From JAXLRU01 sp046330935 (lineage in GTDB: Bacteria > Actinomycetota > Actinomycetes > Actinomycetales > Kineosporiaceae): 64,000 nt of DNA. The translations under genes were made by a program, and so were the position numbers. The notes under the pieces were generated by a model, which had not been told where the DNA came from, made no database searches, and saw only the letters and a list, made by a program, of their open reading frames with translations. Location: assembly GCA_046330935.1 (NCBI GenBank), contig JAXLRU010000002.1, positions 806,001 through 870,000 on the forward strand. Reading direction: 5' to 3'. How positions within the stretch are numbered: the first letter of the stretch is position 1; every line of letters starts with the position of its first letter. Positions 8,201 to 16,344 of this stretch are shown here, piece by piece.

Positions 8201-11200
8201 GTAGGCGAAGGAGTACGTGCCGCCGCCCGCCACGGTCTGCTTGCTGACCCGCCCGTTCGCGTCGTACGTCGCCGTCAGGGCCGTCACGCCCCGCGCGTTC
8301 TTGATCGCCGTGATCCGGTGGGAGGAGTCCCACGTGTACGTGGTGACCTTGCCCGCGGGGTCGGTGACCGTGGCGAGGTGGCCCGCCGCGTCGTAGGTGT
8401 AGGACACCGTGCGGCCGGAGTTGTCCTTCGCCGACAGCACGCGGTCGGAGCTGTCGTAGGTGAACGAGATCGTCCGCCCGCTCGGGGAGGTGATCTGCGA
8501 GACCTCGCCGTTCGTGCCGCCGATCCGGGTGAACGTGACGCGGTTGCCGAACCGGTCGCGCATCGCCCGCATCCGCGCGTACATCGGGAACTCGTACACG
8601 GTGCCGTCACGCAGCTTGAGGTCCCACCCGCTGTTGAACGACACCGTGGAGCCGCGGTAGGGGTCGGGCGCGTCGACCGCGGCGAACACGGCGTCGCTGT
8701 AGCCCGTGCCCGCCGACGTCCGGACGTAGTGCACCTTCCCGCCCGTGGGCAGGTTGAGGTCGACCTCCTGGTACTGGTTCGCCGAGGTGAAGAAGAGGTC
8801 GTACGAGCTGGCCATGTTGCGGCCGAACTGCCGCTCGTTGCCGTCGCCCTGCCAGAACGTGCGGGTCACGCTGATCGGCACGACGTCGTCGACGACGAGG
8901 TCGGTGTGCCGGTCGACCATGAGGCCCGTCGGCAGGTGCACCGGGTCGCCCGACAACCAGTCGACGAAGTCGTCCCACCAGCTCTTGCCGAACGGCGGGT
9001 TGCCGCTGGTGTTGAACATCGAGCCGTCGAGGTTCCACAGCCGGGTCTTCGCGTCCGGCACGACCTGGCTGCCGTCCTTCGACACCTGGCCGTGGCCGTA
9101 GACGTGCCAGCCGACCGTCTCGGGGTCGTAGTTCCAGAAGTCCACCGTGGTGCCCGCGGGCAGCTTCGTGTAGTTCGGGTACACCACGCGCGCGCCCTCC
9201 GGGAAGATCGCGCCGCCGCCGGGCTGCACCGTGAAGTACACCGGAACGATCCCGTTGCGGGGCAGCGGGTAGGGCGCGCGGTCCAGCGGGACGGCGGTGA
9301 TCCCCAGCTCGCGGACGACCGCGCCGCGGGAGTCCCGCACCACCGAACCGGCCGGGATGCGCACCTCCAGCCCCGGGATCGCCGGGGTGGTCAGCACGGT
9401 CTCCCGCGTCGTCGGCGCGGCCAGCGCCACGGTGTGGGCGGTGTCCAGGCGCGGCAGCCAGACCGTCGCGTCCAGGGGCGTCGTGGCCCCCGCGACGACC
9501 CGCGCGCGGATCCGGAACAGGCCGTACCGGGCGCCCTTCGCACTCGCCGGAGCGCCGTCGACGACGACGACCACGTGGTCGCCGAACGAGCCCGTCAGCA
9601 GGAAGCGGCCCTGCGCGTCCGTGGTCGTGCGGGCCGCCCCCGCCGCCACCGCGACGCCCCGCAGCGGCGTCCCGTCGACGTCGCGGACCAGGCCCGAGAC
9701 GCCCGTGACGCCGCGGGGCGCGCGCAGCGGGCGCGGGTCGCGGACCGCCGGACGGCGGGTGAGCCAGTCGACGCCCGTGAGGTTGCCCCGGTCGGGCGTC
9801 CAGGACGTGGTGGTCGCGGGGTCGCTTGGCGCGCCGACCGCCACGCCCCGCGCCGCGGACTTCGCCCGTGCCTCACCCGCCGCGACGGGGGCCGTGAGGG
9901 TGGCCGACCGCCCGCCGTCACGGACGGCGTCGCGCACGTCGTCGCGCCCGCCGTCGTGGCGGGCGTCGGGTCGCGCACCGGCGGGGGTGGCGGCGCTGGT
10001 CGCGCTCACCACGGCCGACCCGGTCGTCGCGTCCTCGGGGTCCAGCTGCAGGCGGTAGGTGCCCGCGGCCGTCAGGTCGACGGCGAGGGTGCCGTCGTTC
10101 CATCGGTAGTCGAGGGAGGTGCCGCTCGCGTCGGCCACCTCGATCCGCTTGGTGCAGCAGGCCCCCGAGGAGGTGACCGTCACCGTGACGGTCCTGCCGG
10201 CCGCGCCGGTGAAGGTGGCGTAGGCGAGCTGCCCGGGCGTGGAGACCGTGAGGGTCTTCGCGGTGCCGGTCAGGGCGAGCGTGCCCGCGTTCACGTCGGC
10301 CGGGACGCTCCAGGCCTGCAACGTGACGGAGCCGGTGCGGGCGTCGTCGGGGTCGAAGGTGACCTTGTAGGTGCCGGTGGCCGGCAGGGTCAGCGGGTCC
10401 ACGAACGTGGCCGGATAGAGCGTGGAGCCGACCTGGGTGCCGTCGGGGGCGAGCAGGCGCAGGTCGGCGTAGCAGCAGCCGATGTCCGTGGTCGCGCCCG
10501 AGGTCTGCAGGGAGACCCGCTGACCCGCCGTGCCCGAGAAGGTGGCGTAGGCGAGCTGCCCCGGGGTGGAGACCGTGAGGGTCTTCGCGGTGCCGGTGAG
10601 GGCGAGGGCGCCGGCGCTGGCGTCGGCGGGCACGCTCCACGCCTTCAGCGTCACGGAGCCGGTGCGGGCGTCGTCGGGGTCGAAGGTGACCTTGTAGGTG
10701 CCGGTGGCCGGCAGCGTGATCGGGCCCTCGGTGTCGGAGGGGTAGATCGTGGAGCCGACCTGGGTGCCGTCGGGGGCGAGCAGCCGGAGGGAGGCGTAGC
10801 AGCAGCCGATGTCGGTGGTCGCGCCCGAGGTCTGCAGCAGGATCCGCCCCCCGCTGGTGCCACTGAACGTGGCGTAGGCGAGCTGGCCGGGGACGGTCGT
10901 CGTGAGGGTCTTCGCCGTCCCCGTGAGCGCGAGCGTCCCCGCGTTGACGTCGGCGGGCACGCTCCACGCCTTCAGCGTGACCGAGCCGGTGCGGGCGTCG
11001 TCGGGGTCGAAGGTGACCTTGTAGGTGCCGGTGGCCGGCAGCGTGATCGGACCCTCGGTGTCGGAGGGGTAGATCGTGGAGCCGACCTGGGTGCCGTCGG
11101 GGGCGAGCAGCCGCAGGGAGGCGTAGCAGCAGCCGATGTCCGTGGTCGCGCCCGAGGTCTGCAGCAGGATCCGGCCGCCGCTGGTGCCGCTGAAGGTGGT

Positions 11201-12847
11201 GACGGCGAGCTGCCCGGGCGTCGAGGTGGTCAGGGTCTTCGCGGTGCCGGTGAGCGAGAGGGCGCCCGCGTCCGCGTCGGCGGGCACGGTCCACGCCTTC
11301 AGCGTGACCGAGCCGGTGCGGGCGTCGTCCGGATCCAGCGTCACCTTGTAGGTGCCGGTGGCGGGCAGCGTGATCGGGCCCTCGGTGTCGGAGGGGTACA
11401 GCGTGGAGCCGACCTGCGTGCCGTCGGGGGCGAGCAGCCGGAGGGAGGCGTAGCAGCAGCCGAGGTCTGCGCTCGCGCCCGAGGTCTGCAGCAGCAGCTT
11501 CTGCCCGGCCGTCCCGCTGAACGTCGCATAGGCGAGCTGCCCCGGCGCCGTCGTCGCGAGCGTCGTCCCCGTGCCGTTGAGCGCGAGGGTGCCCGCGGCG
11601 GCGTCGGCGGGCAGCGAGACGACCTTCACGTCGACCGTGCCCGCCGACGTCCCCGTGTTGCGCAGCAGCAGCGTGAAGTAGCCACCGTCGGTGCTGGTCA
11701 CGGGCTCGATCCACAGCCCGGTGCTGCCGCCGGCGCACGTGTCGTCGTCGCGCTCGCCCAGCCGCCCGTCGTAGACCGTCACCTCGGGGGTGCAGATGCC
11801 CAGGGCCGACCCGCCCGTCACCGCGTACCGGCCCCCCTCGGCCGTCGGGAACGCGCGCAGGGCGTACCCGCCCGCGGGCAGGCTCACCGACGCCGACGTG
11901 CCCACGGTGAGCAGGCCCGTCGAGCTGATCGACGTCGGCGCGATCCCGCCCGGCGCCACGTACACCGTGGGCGAGGTGGACGCCGTCCCGGCCGGCGTGT
12001 CCAGGCGCAGCGGGCCGCTGCCGACGCCGGCGGGCAGCGTCGCGGTGAGGGTCGTCGACGTGCGGGCGGAGACCGGCAGGAAGAGCTGGTTGACGCGCAC
12101 CACGTCGTTGACGATGGCCGGGTCGGTGTTCGACGCCGTCACCGTGAGGGTGGCGCCCGGCGCCACGAGCGTGGGGGTGACCGAGCTGATCGCCGGAGCG
12201 CTGACGGTGGAGACCGTGAGGCCCGCGTACGTCGCCGAGCCCGACGGGGTCGTCACCGCCACCGTGCCGCTCGTGGCCGCGGCCGGGACCGTCACGACGA
12301 GCTGGGTCCCCGTCGCCGCCGTCACCGTGGCCGCCGTGCCGTTGATCGTCACTGTGTTGCTCGAGGCGGTGGTCGAGAAGCCCTTGCCGGTCAGCGTCAC
12401 CGAGCCACCGCGGCGCGCCACTGCCGGCACCGCCGACAGGACGGCGACCGCCGGGCTGCCCAGGTTCGTGACCGCCGTGACGTTGCCCGCCGCATCGTAG
12501 GTGTACCGGCTGACGGCCCCTGCGCCCGTGATCACGCCGACGAGCCGACCCGCGGCGTCGTGGGCGAACGTGGCCGGGCCGCCCGGCGGTGCCGGTGCCG
12601 CCAGCGGGGCGAGGGCGCGTCGCGACGGGGTGTCGCTCGGCGTCGGGGACGCGGACGGCGTGGGGGACGCCGACGGCGTCGGGCTGGGGGACGGCGTGGG
12701 GGACGCCGACAGCGTAGGGGACGCTGTGGGCGTCGGGCTCGCGGAGGGTGTCGGGGGTGCGGTCGCGGCCTGCGCGGGCGTGAGCCCGGTGGCCGTGAGG
12801 GCCAGCAGGACTCCTGCGATCAGGCTCCGACGTCGTCGCATGGACAT
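5237..12847 (-). CDS. secreted RHS/YD-repeat polymorphic toxin with HINT pretoxin domain
   Basis: 2536 residues. Order: signal peptide (1-27, basic then hydrophobic, ending AQA); Pro/Ser/Thr linker with SASPTP repeats; one YD-like unit; two IPT/TIG-like domains (about 130-290); five tandem 109-residue beta modules (419-955); a carboxypeptidase-regulatory-like domain (about 1045-1085); a DUF6531-type start (GDPVHLPTGLMVDRHTDL, about 1299); about 25 YD repeats; the RHS core (LRARYYSPDLGRFVSEDPIG); a HINT autoprotease-like domain (about 2294-2429, CSFDGSTAVL to VHN); and a variable C-terminal toxin of about 107 residues. The toxin end (FDPGKGFHVNWWDK) is not a family I can name; a nuclease is a guess. 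ATG 12841 is better spaced from GGGAGGGG than 12847. It probably acts in contact-dependent competition. Confidence 0.9.
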   Translation of the reverse strand: MSMRRRRSLIAGVLLALTATGLTPAQAATAPPTPSASPTPTASPTLSASPTPSPSPTPSASPTPSASPTPSDTPSRRALAPLAAPAPPGGPATFAHDAAGRLVGVITGAGAVSRYTYDAAGNVTAVTNLGSPAVAVLSAVPAVARRGGSVTLTGKGFSTTASSNTVTINGTAATVTAATGTQLVVTVPAAATSGTVAVTTPSGSATYAGLTVSTVSAPAISSVTPTLVAPGATLTVTASNTDPAIVNDVVRVNQLFLPVSARTSTTLTATLPAGVGSGPLRLDTPAGTASTSPTVYVAPGGIAPTSISSTGLLTVGTSASVSLPAGGYALRAFPTAEGGRYAVTGGSALGICTPEVTVYDGRLGERDDDTCAGGSTGLWIEPVTSTDGGYFTLLLRNTGTSAGTVDVKVVSLPADAAAGTLALNGTGTTLATTAPGQLAYATFSGTAGQKLLLQTSGASADLGCCYASLRLLAPDGTQVGSTLYPSDTEGPITLPATGTYKVTLDPDDARTGSVTLKAWTVPADADAGALSLTGTAKTLTTSTPGQLAVTTFSGTSGGRILLQTSGATTDIGCCYASLRLLAPDGTQVGSTIYPSDTEGPITLPATGTYKVTFDPDDARTGSVTLKAWSVPADVNAGTLALTGTAKTLTTTVPGQLAYATFSGTSGGRILLQTSGATTDIGCCYASLRLLAPDGTQVGSTIYPSDTEGPITLPATGTYKVTFDPDDARTGSVTLKAWSVPADASAGALALTGTAKTLTVSTPGQLAYATFSGTAGQRVSLQTSGATTDIGCCYADLRLLAPDGTQVGSTLYPATFVDPLTLPATGTYKVTFDPDDARTGSVTLQAWSVPADVNAGTLALTGTAKTLTVSTPGQLAYATFTGAAGRTVTVTVTSSGACCTKRIEVADASGTSLDYRWNDGTLAVDLTAAGTYRLQLDPEDATTGSAVVSATSAATPAGARPDARHDGGRDDVRDAVRDGGRSATLTAPVAAGEARAKSAARGVAVGAPSDPATTTSWTPDRGNLTGVDWLTRRPAVRDPRPLRAPRGVTGVSGLVRDVDGTPLRGVAVAAGAARTTTDAQGRFLLTGSFGDHVVVVVDGAPASAKGARYGLFRIRARVVAGATTPLDATVWLPRLDTAHTVALAAPTTRETVLTTPAIPGLEVRIPAGSVVRDSRGAVVRELGITAVPLDRAPYPLPRNGIVPVYFTVQPGGGAIFPEGARVVYPNYTKLPAGTTVDFWNYDPETVGWHVYGHGQVSKDGSQVVPDAKTRLWNLDGSMFNTSGNPPFGKSWWDDFVDWLSGDPVHLPTGLMVDRHTDLVVDDVVPISVTRTFWQGDGNERQFGRNMASSYDLFFTSANQYQEVDLNLPTGGKVHYVRTSAGTGYSDAVFAAVDAPDPYRGSTVSFNSGWDLKLRDGTVYEFPMYARMRAMRDRFGNRVTFTRIGGTNGEVSQITSPSGRTISFTYDSSDRVLSAKDNSGRTVSYTYDAAGHLATVTDPAGKVTTYTWDSSHRITAIKNARGVTALTATYDANGRVSKQTVAGGGTYSFAYTLDGAGAVTETRVTLPSGAVRRVTFDSRGRATASTDAYGTSLAATTQLVRDTAGRITAVVDPGGRRAETAYDSAGRPTQTTVLAGTADARVVQKTTWGAFDLPLTVTDAAGAVTTFGYDGRGSLVSVKDPQGRTTSMTATGRGQTRTIKDPLGHTTTFTYVGADLVAVTDAAGGVWRRFVDAVGRTVTQTDPYGAVATMTYDARNQVTATTDPLGGTVTSVYDANGNRTSLTDQRGKVRSWTYDDADRPVTATDPLGKVATMAYDTSGRITSSVSRAGVKTTASYDLRDRPTVTKYGVTATGQQSQITFAYDSAGRLASATDTAGGTTSYTYTAYDQVKTSTTPAGTVTFGYDAVGRRTSVTNPGKPATTSTFDTAGQLTGLARGTVTAGITYDARGRRTSLALPGGWTQSYTYDVLDRVTGITYSQGGTSRGTLSYAYDQAGRRSSVGGSLAAVVPPAARSGMVYDAANRLTTNGSATLTYDADGFLTGDGTTTYSWDARGQLSGLSKSGQTATFSYDAEGRRRQRTITGTGAGSTGFLYAGPNQGAELNGSTISGELLSGGVDDWFARTTSAGTEAVLTDALGSPVGTGASDGTFTARWGFDPYGKASTTGDRRGSDLAFAGRQDDGTGLMYLRARYYSPDLGRFVSEDPIGLDGGLNAYAYAADSPATLADPMGTNPLLVGCLVGGLTDAAIDYGLQRLAGGKVDWGWSGVGGAALMGCAMGAGGAWLGELGAGARTAARACSFDGSTAVLMADGTRKPIAQVRPGDRVLATDPETGEQSARTVQRVFAHDDTLADLALDDGTLLRTTEDHPYWSVTDGRFERADELAAGEEVLAADGRRVRVSGLRTATAAQGQAYNLQVEGVHTYHVGADGILVHNSCGEIVRSFDSLNEARSAARSAAGLGDDAVDFVQEIGPQAGRVSGRMSPDGLRGWRIDFDPGKGFHVNWWDKTGGPKRSAWRYGANTVTGGTYDDYLSLLSHFPDL
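9990..11593 (-). repeat. five tandem 327-bp repeats inside the RHS gene
   Basis: Units begin at 11593, 11266, 10939, 10612 and 10285 and read downward; each encodes 109 residues (residues 419 to about 955). The last copy is diverged and shortened. Each unit has a vicinal Cys pair (GCCYA in units 1-4, GACCT in unit 5) and a C-terminal DPDDARTGSV-type turn, resembling the PPC/beta-sandwich modules of secreted proteins. High DNA identity among the first four units suggests recent duplication and a potential for copy-number change. Confidence 0.85.
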
Positions 12848-12993
12848 GACCCCTCCCCGAGTCGATCTCGCGGGCCGACCCTAGGGCACCGCGGTCACGT
12901 GAGGTAAGGCTTGGCTGCGGACGGTGCGATGGCCCGGCGGCGGCCACCTGGTGACGGGGGCGCGTCGTACCGTGGTGGCCGAGGGGAGGCCGC

Positions 12994-14133
12994 ATGATCC
13001 GCACGCTGGCCGTGGCCGGGTACCGCAGCATCGCGGGCCTGGTGGTGGGGCTCGACCGGTTGACCGTGGTCACCGGCCCGAACGGCAGCGGCAAGACCAA
13101 CCTGTACCGCTCGCTGGCCCTGCTCGCCGACGCCGCGCGCGGCGGCGTCGTGCCCGCCCTGGCTCGCGAGGGCGGCCTCGCCTCCACTCTGTGGGCAGGC
13201 CCGCGAGAGGCCGTCGACGGCAGGCCCGGGCCGGCGCTGCTACGCCTCGGGTTCGGCTCCGACGACTTCGGCTACGCCCTCGACCTGGGCGTTCCCCGCG
13301 CGGGCACGTCGATGTTCACCCTCGACCCCGAGGTGCGCCGCGAGGTGCTCTGGCACGGCCCGATCCTGCGCCCCGCCGCGACCCTCGTGGACCGCACGAA
13401 CACGGTCGTCCGGGTCCGGGACGGCGGCGACTGGCAGATGCTGCCGCAGCAGGTGCCGCTGCGCGACTGCCTGCTCGCCGAGCTGTCCGACCCGCAGCAC
13501 GCGCCGGAGGTGTTCGCCGTCCGGCGCCGGGTGGCCTCCTGGCGGTTCTACGACCAGGTGCGCACCGACGCCGACTCCCCCGCGCGGCGTCCCGCCGTCG
13601 CCACCCGCACCACCGCCGTCGCCGCCGACGGGCACGACCTCGCACCCGCCGTCCAGACGATCCTCGAAGAGGGGTCGGCCGCGGCGCCCCTGCACGAGGC
13701 GCTCGATCAGGCGTTCGGGGCGGAGGCGGAGGTGCTCGACGTCGGCGGGCGGATGGAGCTGCGGCTGCACCTGCGCGGGCTGATGCGCCCGCTGTCAGCC
13801 GGGGAGCTCTCCGACGGCACGCTGCGGTTCGTGGTCTGGGCGGCGGCCCTGCTCAGCCCCGCCCCGCCGCAGCTGCTGGTGCTGAACGAGCCCGAGACGA
13901 GCCTGCACCCCTCGCTCATCGCGCCGCTGGCCGGCCTCGTGGCCGCCGCCGTCCAGCGCACGCAGGTCGTCGTCGTCACCCACAGCGACGCCCTGGTCGC
14001 CGCCCTCGACGAGCGGATGCGGGGCACCGGCCTCGGCGTCAACGAGATCCGCCTGGCCAAGCGGGGCGGTCGCACGACCGTCGACGGGGTCGGCCTGCTC
14101 GAGGGGCCGCCATGGACGTGGCCCAAGCGGTAG
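12994..14133 (+). CDS. AAA-family ATPase, SMC/RecF-like (AAA_21 type)
   Basis: 379 residues from ATG 12994, preceded by GAGGGGAGGCCGC. Walker A is GPNGSGKT at about 29-36; an ABC-type signature (LSAGELSDGTLRF) lies near 270; Walker B with its catalytic Glu is LLVLNEPETSLHPS near 295; and the switch His is in VVTHSD near 330. Between them is a helical insertion rather than long coiled coils. It resembles the stand-alone DUF2813/OLD-like ATPases without a TOPRIM nuclease domain. No partner nuclease is adjacent; it is divergent from the RHS gene and convergent with a hypothetical gene, so it appears to stand alone. Substrate unknown. Confidence 0.82.
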   Translation: MIRTLAVAGYRSIAGLVVGLDRLTVVTGPNGSGKTNLYRSLALLADAARGGVVPALAREGGLASTLWAGPREAVDGRPGPALLRLGFGSDDFGYALDLGVPRAGTSMFTLDPEVRREVLWHGPILRPAATLVDRTNTVVRVRDGGDWQMLPQQVPLRDCLLAELSDPQHAPEVFAVRRRVASWRFYDQVRTDADSPARRPAVATRTTAVAADGHDLAPAVQTILEEGSAAAPLHEALDQAFGAEAEVLDVGGRMELRLHLRGLMRPLSAGELSDGTLRFVVWAAALLSPAPPQLLVLNEPETSLHPSLIAPLAGLVAAAVQRTQVVVVTHSDALVAALDERMRGTGLGVNEIRLAKRGGRTTVDGVGLLEGPPWTWPKR

Positions 14134-14136
14134 GCG

Positions 14137-14571
14137 TCAGCCGCGGAGCAGGGACCGCACGAACCCGTCCCGCCCGGGGCCGGCGGGAGAGGCGTAGGCG
14201 ACGCCCTGCTGGCGCACCACCGGCTCGCCGTCCACCGTGACGACCTGGCCGAGCAGGTCCTCACGGACGTCGTCGCAGACGAACGTCCACAGGGGAGGCA
14301 GCACCCGGGTCAGCCCGATGATCGGGGCGGCGAAGCGGACGACGTCGCTGCCCTTGCCGTAGGCCAGCAGCAGCGGGGCGGGCCTGCCCGACCCCCGGGC
14401 GTGCGCGAGCCGGGTGTGCAGGTCGAGGCCGTCGGCGACGTGCCAGAACATCAGCGCACCACGCGCCCACGTCTCCAGGTCCTCCGGCCCGCTCGGGGTG
14501 AGCACCTGGTCGGCGACGACGGAGATCACCGGCAGGGTGAGGTCGGTCGTGCGGGTCGTGGTCGTGGTCAT
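14137..14571 (-). CDS. hypothetical cytoplasmic protein
   Basis: 144 residues from ATG 14571 with GGAG about 9 nt upstream. There is no signal peptide or membrane segment. The N-terminus is Thr-rich, followed by a compact alpha/beta sequence with ARGALMFWHVADGLDLHTRLAHARG and PLWTFVCDDVREDLLGQ. I do not recognise the family. It ends 3 bp from the convergent ATPase gene. Confidence 0.6.
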   Translation of the reverse strand: MTTTTTRTTDLTLPVISVVADQVLTPSGPEDLETWARGALMFWHVADGLDLHTRLAHARGSGRPAPLLLAYGKGSDVVRFAAPIIGLTRVLPPLWTFVCDDVREDLLGQVVTVDGEPVVRQQGVAYASPAGPGRDGFVRSLLRG

Positions 14572-14734
14572 GGGGCACTCCAGTCTCGATGCGTCTGGAG
14601 AGAGCAACGGCAGGCGGCGCGCCCGTCTTGACCCCTCGAGGGTCGACGGTGGGTCACGTCGCGACACGCCTCGTCACGCCCGCGCCCTGGTTCGTCGTCC
14701 GGCTGCCTGTTCGGGGTGAGGGAATGGCACCCTG

Positions 14735-14772
14735 GTCCCCGACGCTCGCGTGCGAGGGGCGGCGTCGGGGAC
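14735..14772 (+). promoter_or_regulatory. leader hairpin before the sigma-factor gene
   Basis: GTCCCCGACGC (14735-14745) pairs perfectly with 14762-14772, ending 8 nt before the GGGGGAGG ribosome site of the sigma gene. It may end the upstream transcript or control translation of the sigma gene. Confidence 0.4.
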
Positions 14773-14794
14773 CCGGACGTGGGGGAGGTGCGGA

Positions 14795-15283
14795 GTGGGG
14801 CGCGGCTTCGAGGCCGATTTCGACGACTTCGTCGCCGCCCGTGCGACTGCCCTGCTGCGCTTCGCCACCGTCATGGCGACCGACCCCGCCGATGCCTCCC
14901 GCCTCCTCGAGCAGGCCTTGACCAGGGCTCACCTGGCGTGGCCCAGGATCCACCGAGCAGGCGACGCCGAGGCCCACCTGCGCCGGCTCATCCTGGCCGC
15001 CTGCTCGCCCGTCGCTCGTTGGGCGCGCCCGTCGTCGTGGCTGCGGGGGCGCTCGCAGGGCCCGCTGGCGGGCATCGACGGCGATGTCGTCCTCGCCTCG
15101 CTCCGGTCGCTGCCCGTCCCCGAGCGGGCCGCCGTCCTGCTGCGCCACTACGACCGGTGGGACGATCACGCCATCGCCGCCGTTCTCCAGGTGACGCCGG
15201 AGGCCGTACCCGCGCTCACCCGTCAGGGCATGGCCGCGCTGCGGGCAGGGCTCCAGGTCGCGGAGGGGGGTGCGCCGGCATGA
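14795..15283 (+). CDS. ECF RNA polymerase sigma factor, SigE-family (actinobacterial)
   Basis: 162 residues from GTG 14795, six nt after GGGGGAGG. A region-2-like helix set (FDDFVAARATALLRFATVMATDPADASRLLEQAL) and a region-4 helix-turn-helix (LPVPERAAVLLRHYDRWDDHAIAAVLQVTPEAV) match the short SigE-type ECF factors of actinomycetes. It directs transcription of a small stress regulon. The stop codon overlaps the next gene (ATGA), which encodes a membrane-anchored protein that probably controls it. Target promoters cannot be assigned. Confidence 0.8.
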   Translation: MGRGFEADFDDFVAARATALLRFATVMATDPADASRLLEQALTRAHLAWPRIHRAGDAEAHLRRLILAACSPVARWARPSSWLRGRSQGPLAGIDGDVVLASLRSLPVPERAAVLLRHYDRWDDHAIAAVLQVTPEAVPALTRQGMAALRAGLQVAEGGAPA

Positions 15284-16290
15284 CGTTCGACGACGGCGCC
15301 TTGCCCGCCCTCGGTGACGCCGCCCTCGAGGCCCGCCTCGCCGCGGCACTCGACGCCCGCCTGGGCGGGGTGGTGGCGGACCCCGCCGCCCTGCGCGTGG
15401 CCGCCCGCCGCGGGTCGCGCCGGGTCCGGCGGCAGCGGGCCCTCGCGTCGGCAGCCCTGGCCCTCGCCCTGGTCGGCGGGCTCGGGCGCTCGCTGCTCGA
15501 CCGGCCGGACCAGGGTGCGCCCAAGCCGTTGCCCGTCGCGACTCCCTCCGTGACCCTCACCGAGACGACCCGGCAGCCCTCCCCGACCGTGTCCCCGACC
15601 AGCTCGCCGAGCCTGCAGGTGCTGCCCACACCGACGACGCTCCCGCCGTCCGCGACGTCCACCGCCACGTCCGCGCGCCCCAGCGGGACCGCGGCCTCGA
15701 ACCGGCCGACGACCAGCGCGCCCGTCGCCACCCGCGCCGTCACCACCGCCGCACCCCGCACCACGGCGCTCGACTACAACCCCGACCGGTCGACCTGGGA
15801 CGCCTACGGCGCCTTCCGCCCCGGCGACTGGTTGTCCGTGGGGGCCGACGCGGGGTGGGGTGAGGCGGTGACCACGGGTCCCATGGGGATGGGCGACCGG
15901 ATCACCCTCACCATCGTGGGGAACCCCTGCTGGGGCGACGTCACGTCGGAGGGTCTGATCGCCGCCCGCTTCTGGGAGTACCAGAACGGCAGCGACTACG
16001 GGAAGGAGACGGTGACCGCCTGGGAGCCGGGCACCGCCCGTGCTGCCCTCGCGCGGTTGGACGGCTGTTATCCCGCGCGAGTGGACACCCCCGATCGGCT
16101 CATCGAGGTGGAGGACGAGCCGGACGCCGGAACGCCACCGCGGCGCCGAGTGCGCGCGGTCGCCGTCGTCAACGACACGATCATCGGACTCAGCTACCCG
16201 GCGCCGGGCACCGTCGACGAGATCGTCGCGGAGGCTCAGGCTCGCCTGGACGCGGTGGCTTCCCGCCTCAAGGCGCAAGGACGCCACTGA
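15280..16290 (+). CDS. single-pass membrane protein, probable anti-sigma partner
   Basis: 336 residues; its ATG overlaps the sigma-factor stop by 4 bp. A cytoplasmic N-terminal region of about 65 residues is rich in Ala and Arg (WP-less anti-sigma-like). One transmembrane helix follows near 67-84 (ALASAALALALVGGLG), then a long Ser/Thr/Pro linker to about residue 165 and an extracytoplasmic globular domain (about 170-336) with two Cys (NPCWGD, DGCYPAR). I see no zinc-binding HxxxCxxC motif, so it is not a classical ZAS anti-sigma. Position and topology support a sensor role; this is inference. Confidence 0.6.
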   Translation: MTFDDGALPALGDAALEARLAAALDARLGGVVADPAALRVAARRGSRRVRRQRALASAALALALVGGLGRSLLDRPDQGAPKPLPVATPSVTLTETTRQPSPTVSPTSSPSLQVLPTPTTLPPSATSTATSARPSGTAASNRPTTSAPVATRAVTTAAPRTTALDYNPDRSTWDAYGAFRPGDWLSVGADAGWGEAVTTGPMGMGDRITLTIVGNPCWGDVTSEGLIAARFWEYQNGSDYGKETVTAWEPGTARAALARLDGCYPARVDTPDRLIEVEDEPDAGTPPRRRVRAVAVVNDTIIGLSYPAPGTVDEIVAEAQARLDAVASRLKAQGRH

Positions 16291-16302
16291 TTCACGTGAA
16301 TC
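16289..16302. promoter_or_regulatory. 14-bp perfect palindrome between convergent genes
   Basis: GATTCACGTGAATC is self-complementary and overlaps the stop codon of the anti-sigma-like gene. It could be a protein-binding site or a weak bidirectional terminator; there is no supporting U-tract. Confidence 0.35.
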
Positions 16303-16344
16303 AACAGCGTGTGGACAGAGCACCAGAGCCTGGGGACAACGCCG

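Noticed and set aside
7739..12907. A 1722-residue plus-strand open frame opposite the RHS gene
   Set aside because: It is Arg/Gly-rich low-complexity translation, the complement of the RHS gene, whose minus-strand product has a signal peptide and clear domains. High GC creates long antisense frames.
14401..14719. Plus-strand frames opposite the hypothetical protein at 14137-14571
   Set aside because: No ribosome site and typical shadow composition; the minus-strand frame has a proper GGAG-ATG start.
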